Below, one piece after another: positions 42,203 to 51,422 of a stretch of DNA of 64,000 nt (positions are counted from its first letter, which is position 1; each line of letters begins with the position of its first letter). The position numbers and the translations under genes were made by a program. Below the pieces are notes generated by a model, which was given only the letters and a program-made list of their open reading frames with translations, had not been told where the DNA came from and searched no databases. The DNA is from Pseudomonas lini (GTDB lineage: Bacteria; Pseudomonadota; Gammaproteobacteria; Pseudomonadales; Pseudomonadaceae). The DNA is taken from NCBI RefSeq assembly GCF_964063345.1, contig NZ_OZ061318.1, positions 4,898,001 to 4,962,000 on the forward strand. Reading direction: 5' to 3'.

Positions 42203-42925
42203 ATGACTCCCATCTCTGTTGGCCATCCCCGAATCCTCTCCATCGAAGACGATCTGGTGCTCGGTGCTTATGTCCATGAGCATCTGGGGCGCTGCGGTTT
42301 TCAGGTGACCTGGTGCCAGAACGGTCAGGAAGGGTTGGCCATTGCCCGCCAGCAAGCCTTCGATGTGGTGTTGATGGATATTCTGCTGCCGGGGCTGGAT
42401 GGCCTGGCGGTGCTGACCCAACTGCGCCAGAGCCATTCCACGCCAGTGGTGCTGATGTCGGCGCTGGGCGCGGAGGCGGATCGCATCAGTGGCTTTCGCC
42501 TCGGCGCCGACGATTACCTGCCCAAACCTTTCAGCATGGCCGAGTTGCGAGTGCGCATCGAGGCGATCCTGCGGCGGGTGGCGCTCGACCGGCGGCCGGC
42601 GCCGGCACCGATTACTCCTGCGATGGACAGCCTGCGTTTCGACGATGAGCGGTGCGAGGTCTTTTTGGGCGGGCACGCGGCCGGCCTGACTCGCAGCGAA
42701 TATCGGTTGCTGGATACATTGAATCGCAACGGCGATGAAGTACTGAGCAAGGCGTTCCTTTATCAGCAGGTGTTGCAGCGCGGTTATGCGCCCCATGACC
42801 GCAGCCTCGACATGCACATCAGTCAGATTCGCCGCAAACTCAAGGCCATCGGTTACACCGAGCGTGAAGTGCGTACGGTCTGGGGCAAGGGGTATGTCTT
42901 GAGTGCGGCCGATGAAATGGTCTGA
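42203..42925 (+). CDS. OmpR-family response regulator
   Basis: 240 residues from MTPISVGHPRILSIED. Receiver (about 10-125) with Asp in VVLMDILLPGLDG near 59 and Lys in DDYLPKPFSM; winged helix to the end with TVWGKGYVLS. The stop overlaps the kinase gene. Located between gacS and cysM, where P. aeruginosa has pirR-pirS (ferric enterobactin response), but no receptor gene follows here, so a siderophore role is not assured. Confidence 0.88.
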   Translation: MTPISVGHPRILSIEDDLVLGAYVHEHLGRCGFQVTWCQNGQEGLAIARQQAFDVVLMDILLPGLDGLAVLTQLRQSHSTPVVLMSALGAEADRISGFRLGADDYLPKPFSMAELRVRIEAILRRVALDRRPAPAPITPAMDSLRFDDERCEVFLGGHAAGLTRSEYRLLDTLNRNGDEVLSKAFLYQQVLQRGYAPHDRSLDMHISQIRRKLKAIGYTEREVRTVWGKGYVLSAADEMV

Positions 42926-44378
42926 CGTGCCGGGCAGGCATTCACTGTTCTGGAAACTGGCTTGCTTGTTGGTGGCGTTCTGTCTGCTGATGATCTGGTT
43001 GAGCTGGTCCTGGGGCCGCTACATGGAAAAGAAAAACCTGTTCCTGTCCGACGAGGCCCGGGGCACCCTGATGCGCTACGCCGCCGAGGCGGAGCGGGCG
43101 TGGAACGAACAGCAGAGTGCAGGCATAGATGCCTGGTTGCAGCGTGTCCGCCAGCGTGAGTCGACTTGGGTCGGTGTCATCGGCGCCGACTTGCAATCGC
43201 TGAGTAATCATCCGCTGGCCAACCAGGAAATCCAGCGCCTGACCTTTTTGCGCGGTCTGGATTGGCCAGTCAGTCGGCGTCACCAAGGCCTGCCGTGGCT
43301 GAAAATTCCATTTCCCAACGACCCGTCTGCCGGCAGCCTGGTGATCGAGTTGCCTCAACGTTTCATGCCCGGACGCTACCGGGTGTTTTGGCGGGTGATC
43401 ACCAATGGGGTGATTCCCGGGCTGTTCACCCTGCTGCTGTGCGTGGGGCTGTATCGATTGTTGGTCGTGCCATTGAACAGCTTGCGCGAGCAGGCCAACG
43501 CCTGGCGCGCCGACCAACTGACTGTGCGTTTATCGAGTCGCACCACCAATCGTTCGGATGAATTGGGTGAACTGGGCAGGGCTTTCGATCACATGGCCGA
43601 GCGTCTGCAAGGCACGGTGGCCCTGCAACAGCAACTGCTGCGCGACCTGTCCCACGAATTGCGCACACCACTGAGCCGGCTGCGGGTAGCCAGCGAAAGC
43701 GAGCAAGACCTGGGGCAACTGCGCGAACGGATTGGCCGGGAAGTCGACGGCATGCAGCGCTTGGTCGAGGACGCCCTGCAACTGGCCTGGCTCGACACCG
43801 AGCGCGCGCGGTTGCCCGATGAAGCGATCCAGGTCCAGGCCTTGTGGGAAATGCTCACGGAAAACGCCTGCTATGAAAGTGGCTGGCCGGCGAGTCAGTT
43901 GCACTGTGCAGTGGATGCATCCTGCTGGGTGCGTGGCCATCTCAATACCCTGGCCCAGGCGCTGGAAAACATTCTGCGCAATGCCATTCGTCATTCACCC
44001 AAGGGCGGTGTCGTGACGCTCGGTGGTCGGCGTGATGGCGATTTCTGGCACTTGTGGCTGGAAGACGAGGGCGGCGGGGTGGCTGACGAGGATCTTGAAC
44101 GGATTTTTTCGCCGTTTATCCGGCTCGATGGTTCGCGGCCGGGGGATGGTGGATTCGGATTGGGTTTGAGCATCGCGAGGAATGCGGTGCAGCGCCAGGG
44201 TGGGCGGTTGTGGGCGGAGAATAGCGGGGCAGGGTTGCGGCTGAATATGCGGTTATTGGCGGATGATAACGGTGTTAGTGATGACGCCATCGCGGGCAAG
44301 CCCCCACAGTTGATATCTGTCTGCCACAAATTGTGTGATCAACCCCAAACCCTGTGGGAGCGGGCTTGCCCGCGATGA
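42912..44378 (+). CDS. Sensor histidine kinase, C-terminus extended through a REP element
   Basis: 488 residues from MKWSDVPGRHSLFW. Membrane helix about 13-35, periplasmic domain to about 160, second helix about 165-185, HAMP, HisKA with LSHELRTPLSRLRV near 248, and HATPase with NILRNAIRH, EGGGV and GFGLGLSIARN. The family should end near RLNMRLL at about residue 452. Here the reading frame instead continues about 35 residues into a REPIN and stops inside it (LWERACPR at the end). The first arm of that repeat is shortened. Confidence 0.88.
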   Translation: MKWSDVPGRHSLFWKLACLLVAFCLLMIWLSWSWGRYMEKKNLFLSDEARGTLMRYAAEAERAWNEQQSAGIDAWLQRVRQRESTWVGVIGADLQSLSNHPLANQEIQRLTFLRGLDWPVSRRHQGLPWLKIPFPNDPSAGSLVIELPQRFMPGRYRVFWRVITNGVIPGLFTLLLCVGLYRLLVVPLNSLREQANAWRADQLTVRLSSRTTNRSDELGELGRAFDHMAERLQGTVALQQQLLRDLSHELRTPLSRLRVASESEQDLGQLRERIGREVDGMQRLVEDALQLAWLDTERARLPDEAIQVQALWEMLTENACYESGWPASQLHCAVDASCWVRGHLNTLAQALENILRNAIRHSPKGGVVTLGGRRDGDFWHLWLEDEGGGVADEDLERIFSPFIRLDGSRPGDGGFGLGLSIARNAVQRQGGRLWAENSGAGLRLNMRLLADDNGVSDDAIAGKPPQLISVCHKLCDQPQTLWERACPR

Positions 44379-44384
44379 GGCCCT
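44284..44384. repeat. REPIN, family A, left arm shortened; 3' end of kinase gene
   Basis: The left arm reads ATCGCGGGCAAGCCCCCACAG, missing four bases of the core; the right arm is intact and ends GCGATGAGGCCC. The stop codon of the kinase gene is within the right arm. Confidence 0.85.
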
Positions 44385-44506
44385 CACATTCAATACGAAA
44401 CCAACCCTTATTCCCATTCGCCATAAGCCCCTTACTTTGCGTGATATGGCCTGCGCGCGTTTGCCGGTATGATAGGCGCCCCCGCAGTCTGGATTGCGAA
44501 TACGCC

Positions 44507-45409
44507 ATGACCTTGCAGTACCCAACCATCGCCGATTGCGTCGGCAACACTCCGCTGGTCCGTTTGCAGCGCCTGCCTGGCGCCACCAGCAACACCCTTT
44601 TGCTCAAGCTTGAAGGGAACAACCCGGCGGGTTCGGTCAAGGACCGTCCTGCGCTGTCGATGATCACCCGCGCCGAATTGCGCGGGCAGATCCACGCCGG
44701 CGATACGCTGATCGAAGCGACCTCGGGCAACACCGGGATCGCCCTGGCGATGGCTGCCGCGATCAAGGGTTACAAGATGATCCTGATCATGCCGGACAAT
44801 TCCAGCGCCGAGCGTAAAGCCGCCATGACGGCTTATGGCGCCGAGCTGATTCTGGTCAGCCAGGAAGAAGGCATGGAAGGCGCCCGCGACCTCGCCCAGC
44901 GAATGGAAGCCGAAGGCCGCGGCAAGGTGCTGGATCAGTTCGCCAACGGTGACAACCCCGAGGCGCACTACACCACCACCGGTCCGGAAATCTGGCGGCA
45001 GACCGAAGGCACCATCACTCATTTCGTCAGCTCGATGGGCACCACCGGCACCATCATGGGCGTTTCGCGCTACTTGAAAGAGCAGAACGACAACGTTCAG
45101 ATCATCGGCCTGCAACCGATGGAAGGCTCGGCGATTCCGGGCATCCGTCGCTGGCCGCAGGAATATCTGCCGAAGATTTATCAGGCCGATCGCGTAGACC
45201 GGATCGTCGACATGGCGCAAAGCGAAGCCGAAGACGTGACGCGTCGTCTGGCGCGCGAAGAAGGCATCTTCTGCGGCGTGTCTTCGGGCGGTGCCGTGGC
45301 GGCGATGCTGCGTCTGTCCAAAGAAGTTGAAAACGCGGTGATCGTCGCGATCATCTGCGACCGTGGCGACCGTTACTTGTCGACCGGCATTTTCGACGCG
45401 CCCAACTGA
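44507..45409 (+). CDS. cysM: O-acetylserine sulfhydrylase B (cysteine synthase)
   Basis: 300 residues from [17 protein letters not shown]-Lys in [14 protein letters not shown] near 45, [13 protein letters not shown] near 72, and [14 protein letters not shown] near 181; the CysM subtype is suggested by [10 protein letters not shown] and the length. It makes cysteine from O-acetylserine and sulfide or thiosulfate. Its stop overlaps the rlmD start (TGATG), so it is the first gene of cysM-rlmD. Confidence 0.92.
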   Translation: MTLQYPTIADCVGNTPLVRLQRLPGATSNTLLLKLEGNNPAGSVKDRPALSMITRAELRGQIHAGDTLIEATSGNTGIALAMAAAIKGYKMILIMPDNSSAERKAAMTAYGAELILVSQEEGMEGARDLAQRMEAEGRGKVLDQFANGDNPEAHYTTTGPEIWRQTEGTITHFVSSMGTTGTIMGVSRYLKEQNDNVQIIGLQPMEGSAIPGIRRWPQEYLPKIYQADRVDRIVDMAQSEAEDVTRRLAREEGIFCGVSSGGAVAAMLRLSKEVENAVIVAIICDRGDRYLSTGIFDAPN

Positions 45410-46761
45410 TGGCCAAGCAAGAGAGAGGCCTGCGCTTCCAGCCCACGGGCGGCAGCAAGGCACCGCAAGTCCCGACCGGCAAAAAGCAGCGCTTGACCAT
45501 CGAGCGCCTGGCTAATGACGGTCGCGGTATCGCGTTTTTCGAAGGTCGCACCTGGTTCGTCATCGGCGCATTGGCCGGTGAAGACGTCGAGGCGCGAGTC
45601 TTGGGTGCCCACGGCAAAGTGGTCGAGGCGCGCACTGAGCGCGTGTTCCAGGCCAGTGATTTGCGTCGCCCGGCACCGTGCGCTCATGCCGCTCGCTGCG
45701 GCGGGTGCAGCGTGCAGCATTTGCCCCACAACGAACAGCTCGCCCTGAAACAGCGCATGCTCGCCGAGCAATTGTCGCGGGTTGCCGGTGTCGAACCTGA
45801 AGAGTGGGCAGCGCCGTTGAGCGGTCCGGAATTCGGTTACCGCCGTCGCGCCCGAGTGGCGGTGCGTTGGGACATGAAAGCGAAAAAACTCGAAGTCGGC
45901 TTCCGCGCTGCCGGCAGTCAGGACATCGTCGCCATCAACGAATGCCCGGTGCTGGTACAGCCCTTGCAACCGATCATGAGCCGCTTGCCGGAGATGCTGC
46001 GGCGCTTGAGCAAACCTCAGGCGCTGGGGCATGTGGAGTTGTTCAGCGGTTCGTCGTTGGCGGTGTTGCTGCGGCACATGGCGCCGTTGTCCGAAGCCGA
46101 CATGACCATCCTCAAGGAATTCTGCGCGTTCCATGAAGCTCAGTTGTGGCTGCATGGTGACGGCGAGCCACAACCGGTCGAGGCCGATCAGTCGCTGGGT
46201 TATCGCCTTGAGCAGTGGGACTTGAACCTGGCGTATCGGCCGGGAGATTTCATCCAGGTCAACGCCGAGGTCAACGAAGCGATGGTCGCCCAGGCGTTGG
46301 CGTGGCTGGCGCCGAAATCTGATGAACGGGTTCTGGACCTGTTTTGTGGGTTGGGCAACTTTGCCTTGCCGCTGGCCAAAACCGTTCGCGAAGTGGTGGC
46401 GGTGGAGGGCGTGCAGGCGATGGTCGAGCGTGCCGCCGCGAATGCTGTCAGCAATAATCTGCATAACGCGAAGTTTTTTCAGGCCGATTTATCCCGGCCT
46501 TTGGCCGATGCCGAATGGGCCGATGAAGGCTTTTGTGCGGTACTCTTGGACCCACCTCGCGACGGCGCTTTTGAGGTGGTGCGCAAGCTGGCGTCCCTGG
46601 GCGCCAAACGATTGGTGTATGTGTCGTGCAACCCGGCAACGCTGGCGCGCGACACGGTCGAATTGATCAAGCAGGGCTACCGGTTAAAACGTGCCGGGAT
46701 TCTCGATATGTTTCCTCAGACGGCACATGTCGAGGCCATGGCGTTATTTGAAGCGAGCTAG
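45409..46761 (+). CDS. rlmD: 23S rRNA (uracil-1939-C5)-methyltransferase RlmD
   Basis: 450 residues. TRAM domain (about 20-85), iron-sulfur cluster cysteines in [17 protein letters not shown] near 90-106, SAM-binding [12 protein letters not shown] near 310, and catalytic Cys in [12 protein letters not shown] near 408. It methylates uridine 1939 of 23S rRNA. Overlaps cysM by one base and precedes relA by 127 bases, an order shared with P. aeruginosa (PA0932-PA0934, from memory). Confidence 0.95.
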   Translation: MAKQERGLRFQPTGGSKAPQVPTGKKQRLTIERLANDGRGIAFFEGRTWFVIGALAGEDVEARVLGAHGKVVEARTERVFQASDLRRPAPCAHAARCGGCSVQHLPHNEQLALKQRMLAEQLSRVAGVEPEEWAAPLSGPEFGYRRRARVAVRWDMKAKKLEVGFRAAGSQDIVAINECPVLVQPLQPIMSRLPEMLRRLSKPQALGHVELFSGSSLAVLLRHMAPLSEADMTILKEFCAFHEAQLWLHGDGEPQPVEADQSLGYRLEQWDLNLAYRPGDFIQVNAEVNEAMVAQALAWLAPKSDERVLDLFCGLGNFALPLAKTVREVVAVEGVQAMVERAAANAVSNNLHNAKFFQADLSRPLADAEWADEGFCAVLLDPPRDGAFEVVRKLASLGAKRLVYVSCNPATLARDTVELIKQGYRLKRAGILDMFPQTAHVEAMALFEAS

Positions 46762-46888
46762 GACGGCTCGTCTGGTCCGACTGACCCGCCCGTGCACATG
46801 CATTCGTCTTAGCCCCGCGAGCGCACACGGGCAGCGAAGGTCAGCGATTTGACGCATTGAATCTGCGTCGTAGGGAAGGTAAAGCAAG

Positions 46889-49132
46889 ATGGTACAGGTG
46901 AGAGCACACCAGCCGATCAATACTGACGGCAGTATCAACCTCGAGGCTTGGCTCGATCATGCGGTCAGTGTCGATCTGGCACTGGATCGCGAAGCCTTGA
47001 AGGAAGCCTGCGAGTACGCTCGCGAGGCCGAACAGCAAGCCAATGCGGCGAAGAATCTGTGGTCCGAAGGGACCTCGAGTTTCCGCACGGGCCTTGAGAT
47101 CGCCGAGATTCTCGCCGACCTCAAACTCGACCAGGATTCGTTGGTCGCAGCCGTGCTGTACCGCGGCGTGCGCGAAGGCCAGATCCAATTGCCGGCGGTC
47201 AGCCAGCGTTTCGGTCCGGTGGTCGCCAAACTCATCGACGGCGTGTTGCGCATGGCGGCGATCAGCGCCAGCCTGAGCCCCCGTCAATCGCTGGTGCTGG
47301 GCACTCAGGGCCAGGTCGAAAACCTGCGCAAAATGCTCGTGGCCATGGTCGACGACGTGCGCGTCGCGCTGATCAAACTGGCCGAGCGCACCTGTGCGAT
47401 CCGCGCGGTGAAAACCGCTGACGACGAGAAGCGCAACCGCGTCGCCCGTGAAGTCTTCGACATTTACGCGCCGCTGGCCCACCGCCTCGGTATCGGTCAC
47501 ATCAAGTGGGAGCTGGAGGACTTGTCCTTCCGCTACCTTGAGCCCGACCAGTACAAGCAGATCGCCAAGTTGCTCCACGAGCGACGGCTGGATCGCGAGC
47601 GCTTCATCGCCGACGTGATGACCCAACTCAAAGAAGAGTTGCAGGCCACCGGCGTCGATGCCGACATCAGCGGCCGGGCCAAACACATCTATTCGATCTG
47701 GCGCAAAATGCAGCGCAAGGGTCTGGAGTTCAGCCAGATCTACGACGTGCGTGCGGTTCGCGTGCTGGTGCCGGAAATGCGCGATTGCTACACCGCGCTC
47801 GGCATCGTCCACACCCTGTGGCGGCACATCCCGAAAGAATTCGACGACTACATCGCCAACCCGAAAGAGAACGGCTACCGCTCGCTGCACACCGCGGTCA
47901 TCGGCCCTGAAGGCAAGGTGCTGGAAGTGCAGATCCGCACCCACGCGATGCACGAAGAAGCCGAGCTGGGGGTGTGTGCGCACTGGAAGTACAAAGGCAC
48001 CGACGTCAAGTCCAGCTCCAATCACTACGAGGAGAAAATTTCCTGGCTGCGTCAGGTCCTCGAGTGGCACGAAGAGCTCGGTGACATTGGTGGCCTTGCC
48101 GAACAACTGCGGGTCGATATCGAGCCGGACCGGGTCTACATCTTTACCCCGGACGGTCACGCCATCGACTTGCCGAAGGGCGCGACACCGCTGGACTTTG
48201 CCTACCGCGTGCACACCGAAATCGGTCACAACTGCCGCGGCGCCAAGATCAACGGGCGCATCGTGCCGCTCAACTACAGCCTGCAAACCGGTGAACAGGT
48301 CGAGATCATCACCAGCAAGCACGGTACTCCGAGCCGCGACTGGCTGAACCCGAACCTGGGTTACATCACCACCTCGCGGGCGCGGGCGAAGATCGTTCAC
48401 TGGTTCAAATTGCAGGCGCGCGATCAGAACGTCGCGGCCGGTAAAACCTTGCTCGAGCGCGAACTCAATCGCCTCGGTCTGCCGCAGGTGGACTTCGACA
48501 AGCTGGCCGAGAAGGCCAACATGAAGACCGCCGAGGACATGTTCGCCGCATTGGGCGCAGGCGATTTGCGCCTGGCGCAACTGGTGAACCTGGCGCAGCA
48601 ACTGGTCGAGCCGGAACGCGGCAACGAACAGCTGGAACTGATCCCGCGCAAAGCCACCGGCTACAAACCGGGCAAGCGTGGCGACATTCAGATCCAGGGC
48701 GTCGGCAACCTGATGACCCAGATGGCCGGCTGCTGCCAGCCGCTGCCGGGAGATGCGATCGTCGGTTACATCACCCAGGGCCGTGGCGTGAGCATTCACC
48801 GTCAGGACTGCGCCTCGGTGCTGCAACTGGCCGGGCGCGAGCCGGAGCGGATCATCCAGGTCAGTTGGGGGCCGGTGCCGGTGCTCACCTATCCGGTGGA
48901 CATCATCATTCGCGCCTACGACCGTTCCGGTCTGCTGCGTGACGTGTCGCAGGTGCTGCTCAACGAGCGGATCAATGTGCTGGCGGTCAACACCCGTTCG
49001 AACAAAGAGGACAACACGGCGTTGATGTCCCTGACCATCGAGATTCCGGGGCTGGATGCGCTGGGGCGGTTGCTGGGGCGGATTTCCCAGTTGCCGAACA
49101 TCATCGAAACCCGCCGTAACCGCACGCCGTAA
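46889..49132 (+). CDS. relA: (p)ppGpp synthetase RelA
   Basis: 747 residues. N-terminal pseudo-hydrolase domain (lacks the HD pair), synthetase domain with GRAKHIYSIWRKMQ near 258 and YDVRAVRVLV; the EFDDYIANPKENGYRSLH text near 320 carries the RelA-type EFDD. TGS domain near 410-470 (DRVYIFTPDGHAIDLPKGA) and a C-terminal ACT domain near 665-745. Ribosome-dependent alarmone synthesis on amino acid starvation. Confidence 0.96.
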   Translation: MVQVRAHQPINTDGSINLEAWLDHAVSVDLALDREALKEACEYAREAEQQANAAKNLWSEGTSSFRTGLEIAEILADLKLDQDSLVAAVLYRGVREGQIQLPAVSQRFGPVVAKLIDGVLRMAAISASLSPRQSLVLGTQGQVENLRKMLVAMVDDVRVALIKLAERTCAIRAVKTADDEKRNRVAREVFDIYAPLAHRLGIGHIKWELEDLSFRYLEPDQYKQIAKLLHERRLDRERFIADVMTQLKEELQATGVDADISGRAKHIYSIWRKMQRKGLEFSQIYDVRAVRVLVPEMRDCYTALGIVHTLWRHIPKEFDDYIANPKENGYRSLHTAVIGPEGKVLEVQIRTHAMHEEAELGVCAHWKYKGTDVKSSSNHYEEKISWLRQVLEWHEELGDIGGLAEQLRVDIEPDRVYIFTPDGHAIDLPKGATPLDFAYRVHTEIGHNCRGAKINGRIVPLNYSLQTGEQVEIITSKHGTPSRDWLNPNLGYITTSRARAKIVHWFKLQARDQNVAAGKTLLERELNRLGLPQVDFDKLAEKANMKTAEDMFAALGAGDLRLAQLVNLAQQLVEPERGNEQLELIPRKATGYKPGKRGDIQIQGVGNLMTQMAGCCQPLPGDAIVGYITQGRGVSIHRQDCASVLQLAGREPERIIQVSWGPVPVLTYPVDIIIRAYDRSGLLRDVSQVLLNERINVLAVNTRSNKEDNTALMSLTIEIPGLDALGRLLGRISQLPNIIETRRNRTP

Positions 49133-49162
49133 AGCGACCATTTTTTGTGGTCGCCGGGCTTT

Positions 49163-49252
49163 TGTGGGAGCTGGCTTGCCTGCGATGGCATCCCCTCGGT
49201 TTCTCAGGATGACCGAGGTGATGCCATCGCGGGCAAGCCCGGCTCCCACAGG
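49163..49252. repeat. REPIN, family A variant (TTGTGGGAGCTGGC)
   Basis: The arms carry the GCTGGCTTGCC variant on the left and GGGCAAGCCCGGCTCC on the right. It separates relA from mazG. Confidence 0.82.
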
Positions 49253-49274
49253 TTCTCGCAGAGATTGATAAAAG

Positions 49275-50108
49275 ATGTATTCACTTGAAGACTTGCTGCA
49301 CTTGATGACCCGTCTGCGCGACCCGCAGTACGGCTGCCCGTGGGACATCAAGCAAACCTACGCGACCATCGTCCCGCATACCCTGGAAGAAGCCTACGAA
49401 GTCGCTGACGCGATCGAGCGTGGGGACTTCGATCATCTGCAGGGTGAGTTGGGCGACTTGCTGTTCCAGGTGGTTTATTACAGCCAACTGGCCAGGGAAG
49501 AAGGGCGCTTCGAGTTCGATGGCGTGGTCGACAGCATCACGCGCAAGCTGATCCGCCGTCATCCTCACGTGTTCCCCACCGGTGATCTGTATGCGCCGCT
49601 GGACATCCCGCGTTTGAATGAAGAACAGGTCAAGCAACGCTGGGAAGAGATCAAGGCGCAAGAGCGCGCCGAGAAGTCTTCGGCGCCGGAACAGTTATCC
49701 TTGCTCGACGACGTGCCTGCCGCGTTGCCGGCGCTGTCCCGTTCGGCAAAACTGCAGAAGCGCGCAGGGCAGGTCGGTTTCGACTGGCCGGACGCCTTGC
49801 CGGTACTCGACAAGGTTCGCGAAGAGCTCGATGAAGTGCTCGAAGCCATGGCCGACAATGACTCGGTAGCGATTGCCGATGAAGTCGGCGACCTGCTGTT
49901 TTCCGTGGTCAATCTGGCGCGACATCTTAAGGTCGATCCGGAAACCGCACTGCGCGGCGCGAACTCAAAATTTGAAAGACGCTTCCGATTTATCGAACAG
50001 GCATTGCGCGACACCCACCGTCCCATAGAAGATTGCACCCTCGAAGAGTTGGACGCCTTGTGGGGCGAAGCCAAACGTCAGGAAAAGAATTTGCCCAGCT
50101 GCGGTTGA
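49275..50108 (+). CDS. mazG: Nucleoside triphosphate pyrophosphohydrolase MazG
   Basis: 277 residues, two MazG domains (about 9-115 and 160-265). The first has CPWDIKQTYATIVPHTLEEAYE and the second KVREELDEVLEAM plus EVGDLLFSVVNLARH, giving the ExxE and ExxD metal motifs. It hydrolyses NTPs to NMPs and can lower (p)ppGpp effects. Next to relA as in many gamma-proteobacteria. Confidence 0.95.
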   Translation: MYSLEDLLHLMTRLRDPQYGCPWDIKQTYATIVPHTLEEAYEVADAIERGDFDHLQGELGDLLFQVVYYSQLAREEGRFEFDGVVDSITRKLIRRHPHVFPTGDLYAPLDIPRLNEEQVKQRWEEIKAQERAEKSSAPEQLSLLDDVPAALPALSRSAKLQKRAGQVGFDWPDALPVLDKVREELDEVLEAMADNDSVAIADEVGDLLFSVVNLARHLKVDPETALRGANSKFERRFRFIEQALRDTHRPIEDCTLEELDALWGEAKRQEKNLPSCG

Positions 50109-50136
50109 GCAGTTGCCTAAGTGAGAAATAAGCACC

Positions 50137-50679
50137 ATGAGCATTTCCCTTCGCGACCAGTTGCTCAAAGCAGGGCTGGTCAATCAAAAGCAGGCCAAAC
50201 AGGTCGGCAAAGAGAAGCAGAAGCAGCAACGTCTGGCCCACAAAGGTCAGATCGAACTTGATGACTCCCAGCAGCGTGCCGCTCAGGAAGCCATGGCCGA
50301 GAAGGTCAAGCGCGACCAGGAGCTTAACCGCCAGCAGCAGGAGAAGGCCGAAGCGAAAGCCCGCGCCGCTCAGATCAAGCAATTGATCGAAGTCTCGCGC
50401 CTGCCCAAGCTGACCACCGAGGACTACTACAACTTCGTCGATGACAAGAAGGTCAAGCGCATCTCCGTCAATACCCTGATGCGCAACCAGCTCAGCAATG
50501 GCTTCCTGGCGATCGTGCACCACGCCGGCGGTTATGAAGTGATCCCGCGTGAGGCGGCCCTGAAGATCCAGGAACGCGATCCACAGCGCATCGTGCAGCT
50601 GAATGTGAAGACCGAAGAAGTCAGCGTCGAAGACGATCCGTACGCGGCCTATCAGATCCCTGATGATCTGATGTGGTAA
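50137..50679 (+). CDS. DUF2058 family protein (YaiL-like)
   Basis: 180 residues, start MSISLRDQLLKAGLVN. Basic, Lys/Gln-rich coiled coil (about 15-95), then a conserved globular end with VDDKKVKRISVNTLMRNQLSNG near 105 and the C-terminal QIPDDLMW. It is often annotated as a nucleoprotein or polynucleotide-associated protein; activity is not established. Follows mazG by 28 bases. Confidence 0.85.
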   Translation: MSISLRDQLLKAGLVNQKQAKQVGKEKQKQQRLAHKGQIELDDSQQRAAQEAMAEKVKRDQELNRQQQEKAEAKARAAQIKQLIEVSRLPKLTTEDYYNFVDDKKVKRISVNTLMRNQLSNGFLAIVHHAGGYEVIPREAALKIQERDPQRIVQLNVKTEEVSVEDDPYAAYQIPDDLMW

Positions 50680-50682
50680 ACC

Positions 50683-50814
50683 TTTGTGGCGAGCAAGCTT
50701 GCTCCGGGCGGCGTTCCGACGTTGGGCTGCGTAGCGGCCCTTAAAATCTGCCAGCAATTGCCGATTTTTGTGAGTGCTACGTACTCAAGCGGGAGCAAGC
50801 TCCCTCGCCACAGG
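50683..50814. repeat. REPIN, family B, degenerate left arm
   Basis: The left arm reads TTTGTGGCGAGCAAGCTTGC, the right arm AGCGGGAGCAAGCTCCCTCG. A GTGAGTGCTACGTACTCA inner segment resembles the one in the nested element at 33732. Confidence 0.78.
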
Positions 50815-50844
50815 TTCTTACTGATTCAAGGGCAATGCGGTGAA

Positions 50845-51033
50845 TTATGCAGAGCGCGCTTCGCGCTGCTGCTCCAGTGTTTCCAGTTCGGCCTTGTATT
50901 GGTGGGCTTCGGTCTCGGACTGGAACATCCCGACCAGCAGGTCTTGTTGATGTACATCCCAGATGCGGATACCGGCGGCGATGCCTTCATGGGACATGTG
51001 TGAATCGTCGCGTTCAGTTACTTTTACAGTCAT
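50845..51033 (-). CDS. Small conserved protein, 62 residues
   Basis: MTVKVTERDDSHMSHEG start with GGGAG 9 bases upstream. Acidic and Gln/Glu rich, with a helical C-terminal stretch ETEAHQYKAELETLEQQ. No family known to me; a soluble small protein. Ordinary codon use and a good ribosome-binding site support it as real. Confidence 0.6.
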   Translation of the reverse strand: MTVKVTERDDSHMSHEGIAAGIRIWDVHQQDLLVGMFQSETEAHQYKAELETLEQQREARSA

Positions 51034-51238
51034 CTGCTAGCTCCCATCTCTGTTATCTGCAGCAAGGCGTGTGCAGGCCTTTGTTATATATTTTGTTAGC
51101 TGGCTAAGTAAATGGCAGAGTTCGGCAACCCATTTTTGCAGAATCGGCAAAAGTCCTGCAGCCCGCGAAATACGCGACATTCAGTCGCAGGCCATTGAGT
51201 TTCATGACAAATGTTTCATGTTTGTGATACCGCATAAC

Positions 51239-51331
51239 CTGTGGGAGCTGGCTTGCCTGCGATAGCCATTTATCATTCCACATTGATGTCGACTGACCCA
51301 CCGCCATCGCTGGCAAGCCAGCTCCCACAGG
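51239..51331. repeat. REPIN, family A variant (GTGGGAGCTGGC)
   Basis: Inverted pair with the GCTGGC core on the left arm and GCCAGC on the right arm. Confidence 0.85.
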
Positions 51332-51365
51332 TTTCGTGCCGTGCCCGATCAATTATTTCAGGCCC

Positions 51366-51399
51366 AAAAAAAACGCCCCGAACCAGTCGGGGCGTTTTC
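51366..51399 (-). terminator. Intrinsic terminator after fabB
   Basis: AACGCCCCGA/TCGGGGCGTT; on the minus strand eight T follow. 24 bases past the fabB stop. Confidence 0.9.
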
Positions 51400-51422
51400 A
51401 TGTGCGGCTCAGCAGCGGGTAA

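Larger units (their letters stand above)
51034..51422. other. Intergenic region with REPIN and terminator
   Basis: A 389-base gap without a gene. Bases 51070-51240 are comparatively AT rich and probably hold the promoter of the small gene at 50845; the remainder is a REPIN (51239-51331) and the fabB terminator (51366-51399). Confidence 0.6.

Noticed and set aside
46841..49351. An 836-residue open frame opposite relA
   Set aside because: Antisense shadow; His/Gln/Val-rich composition with no domain, and relA is certain.
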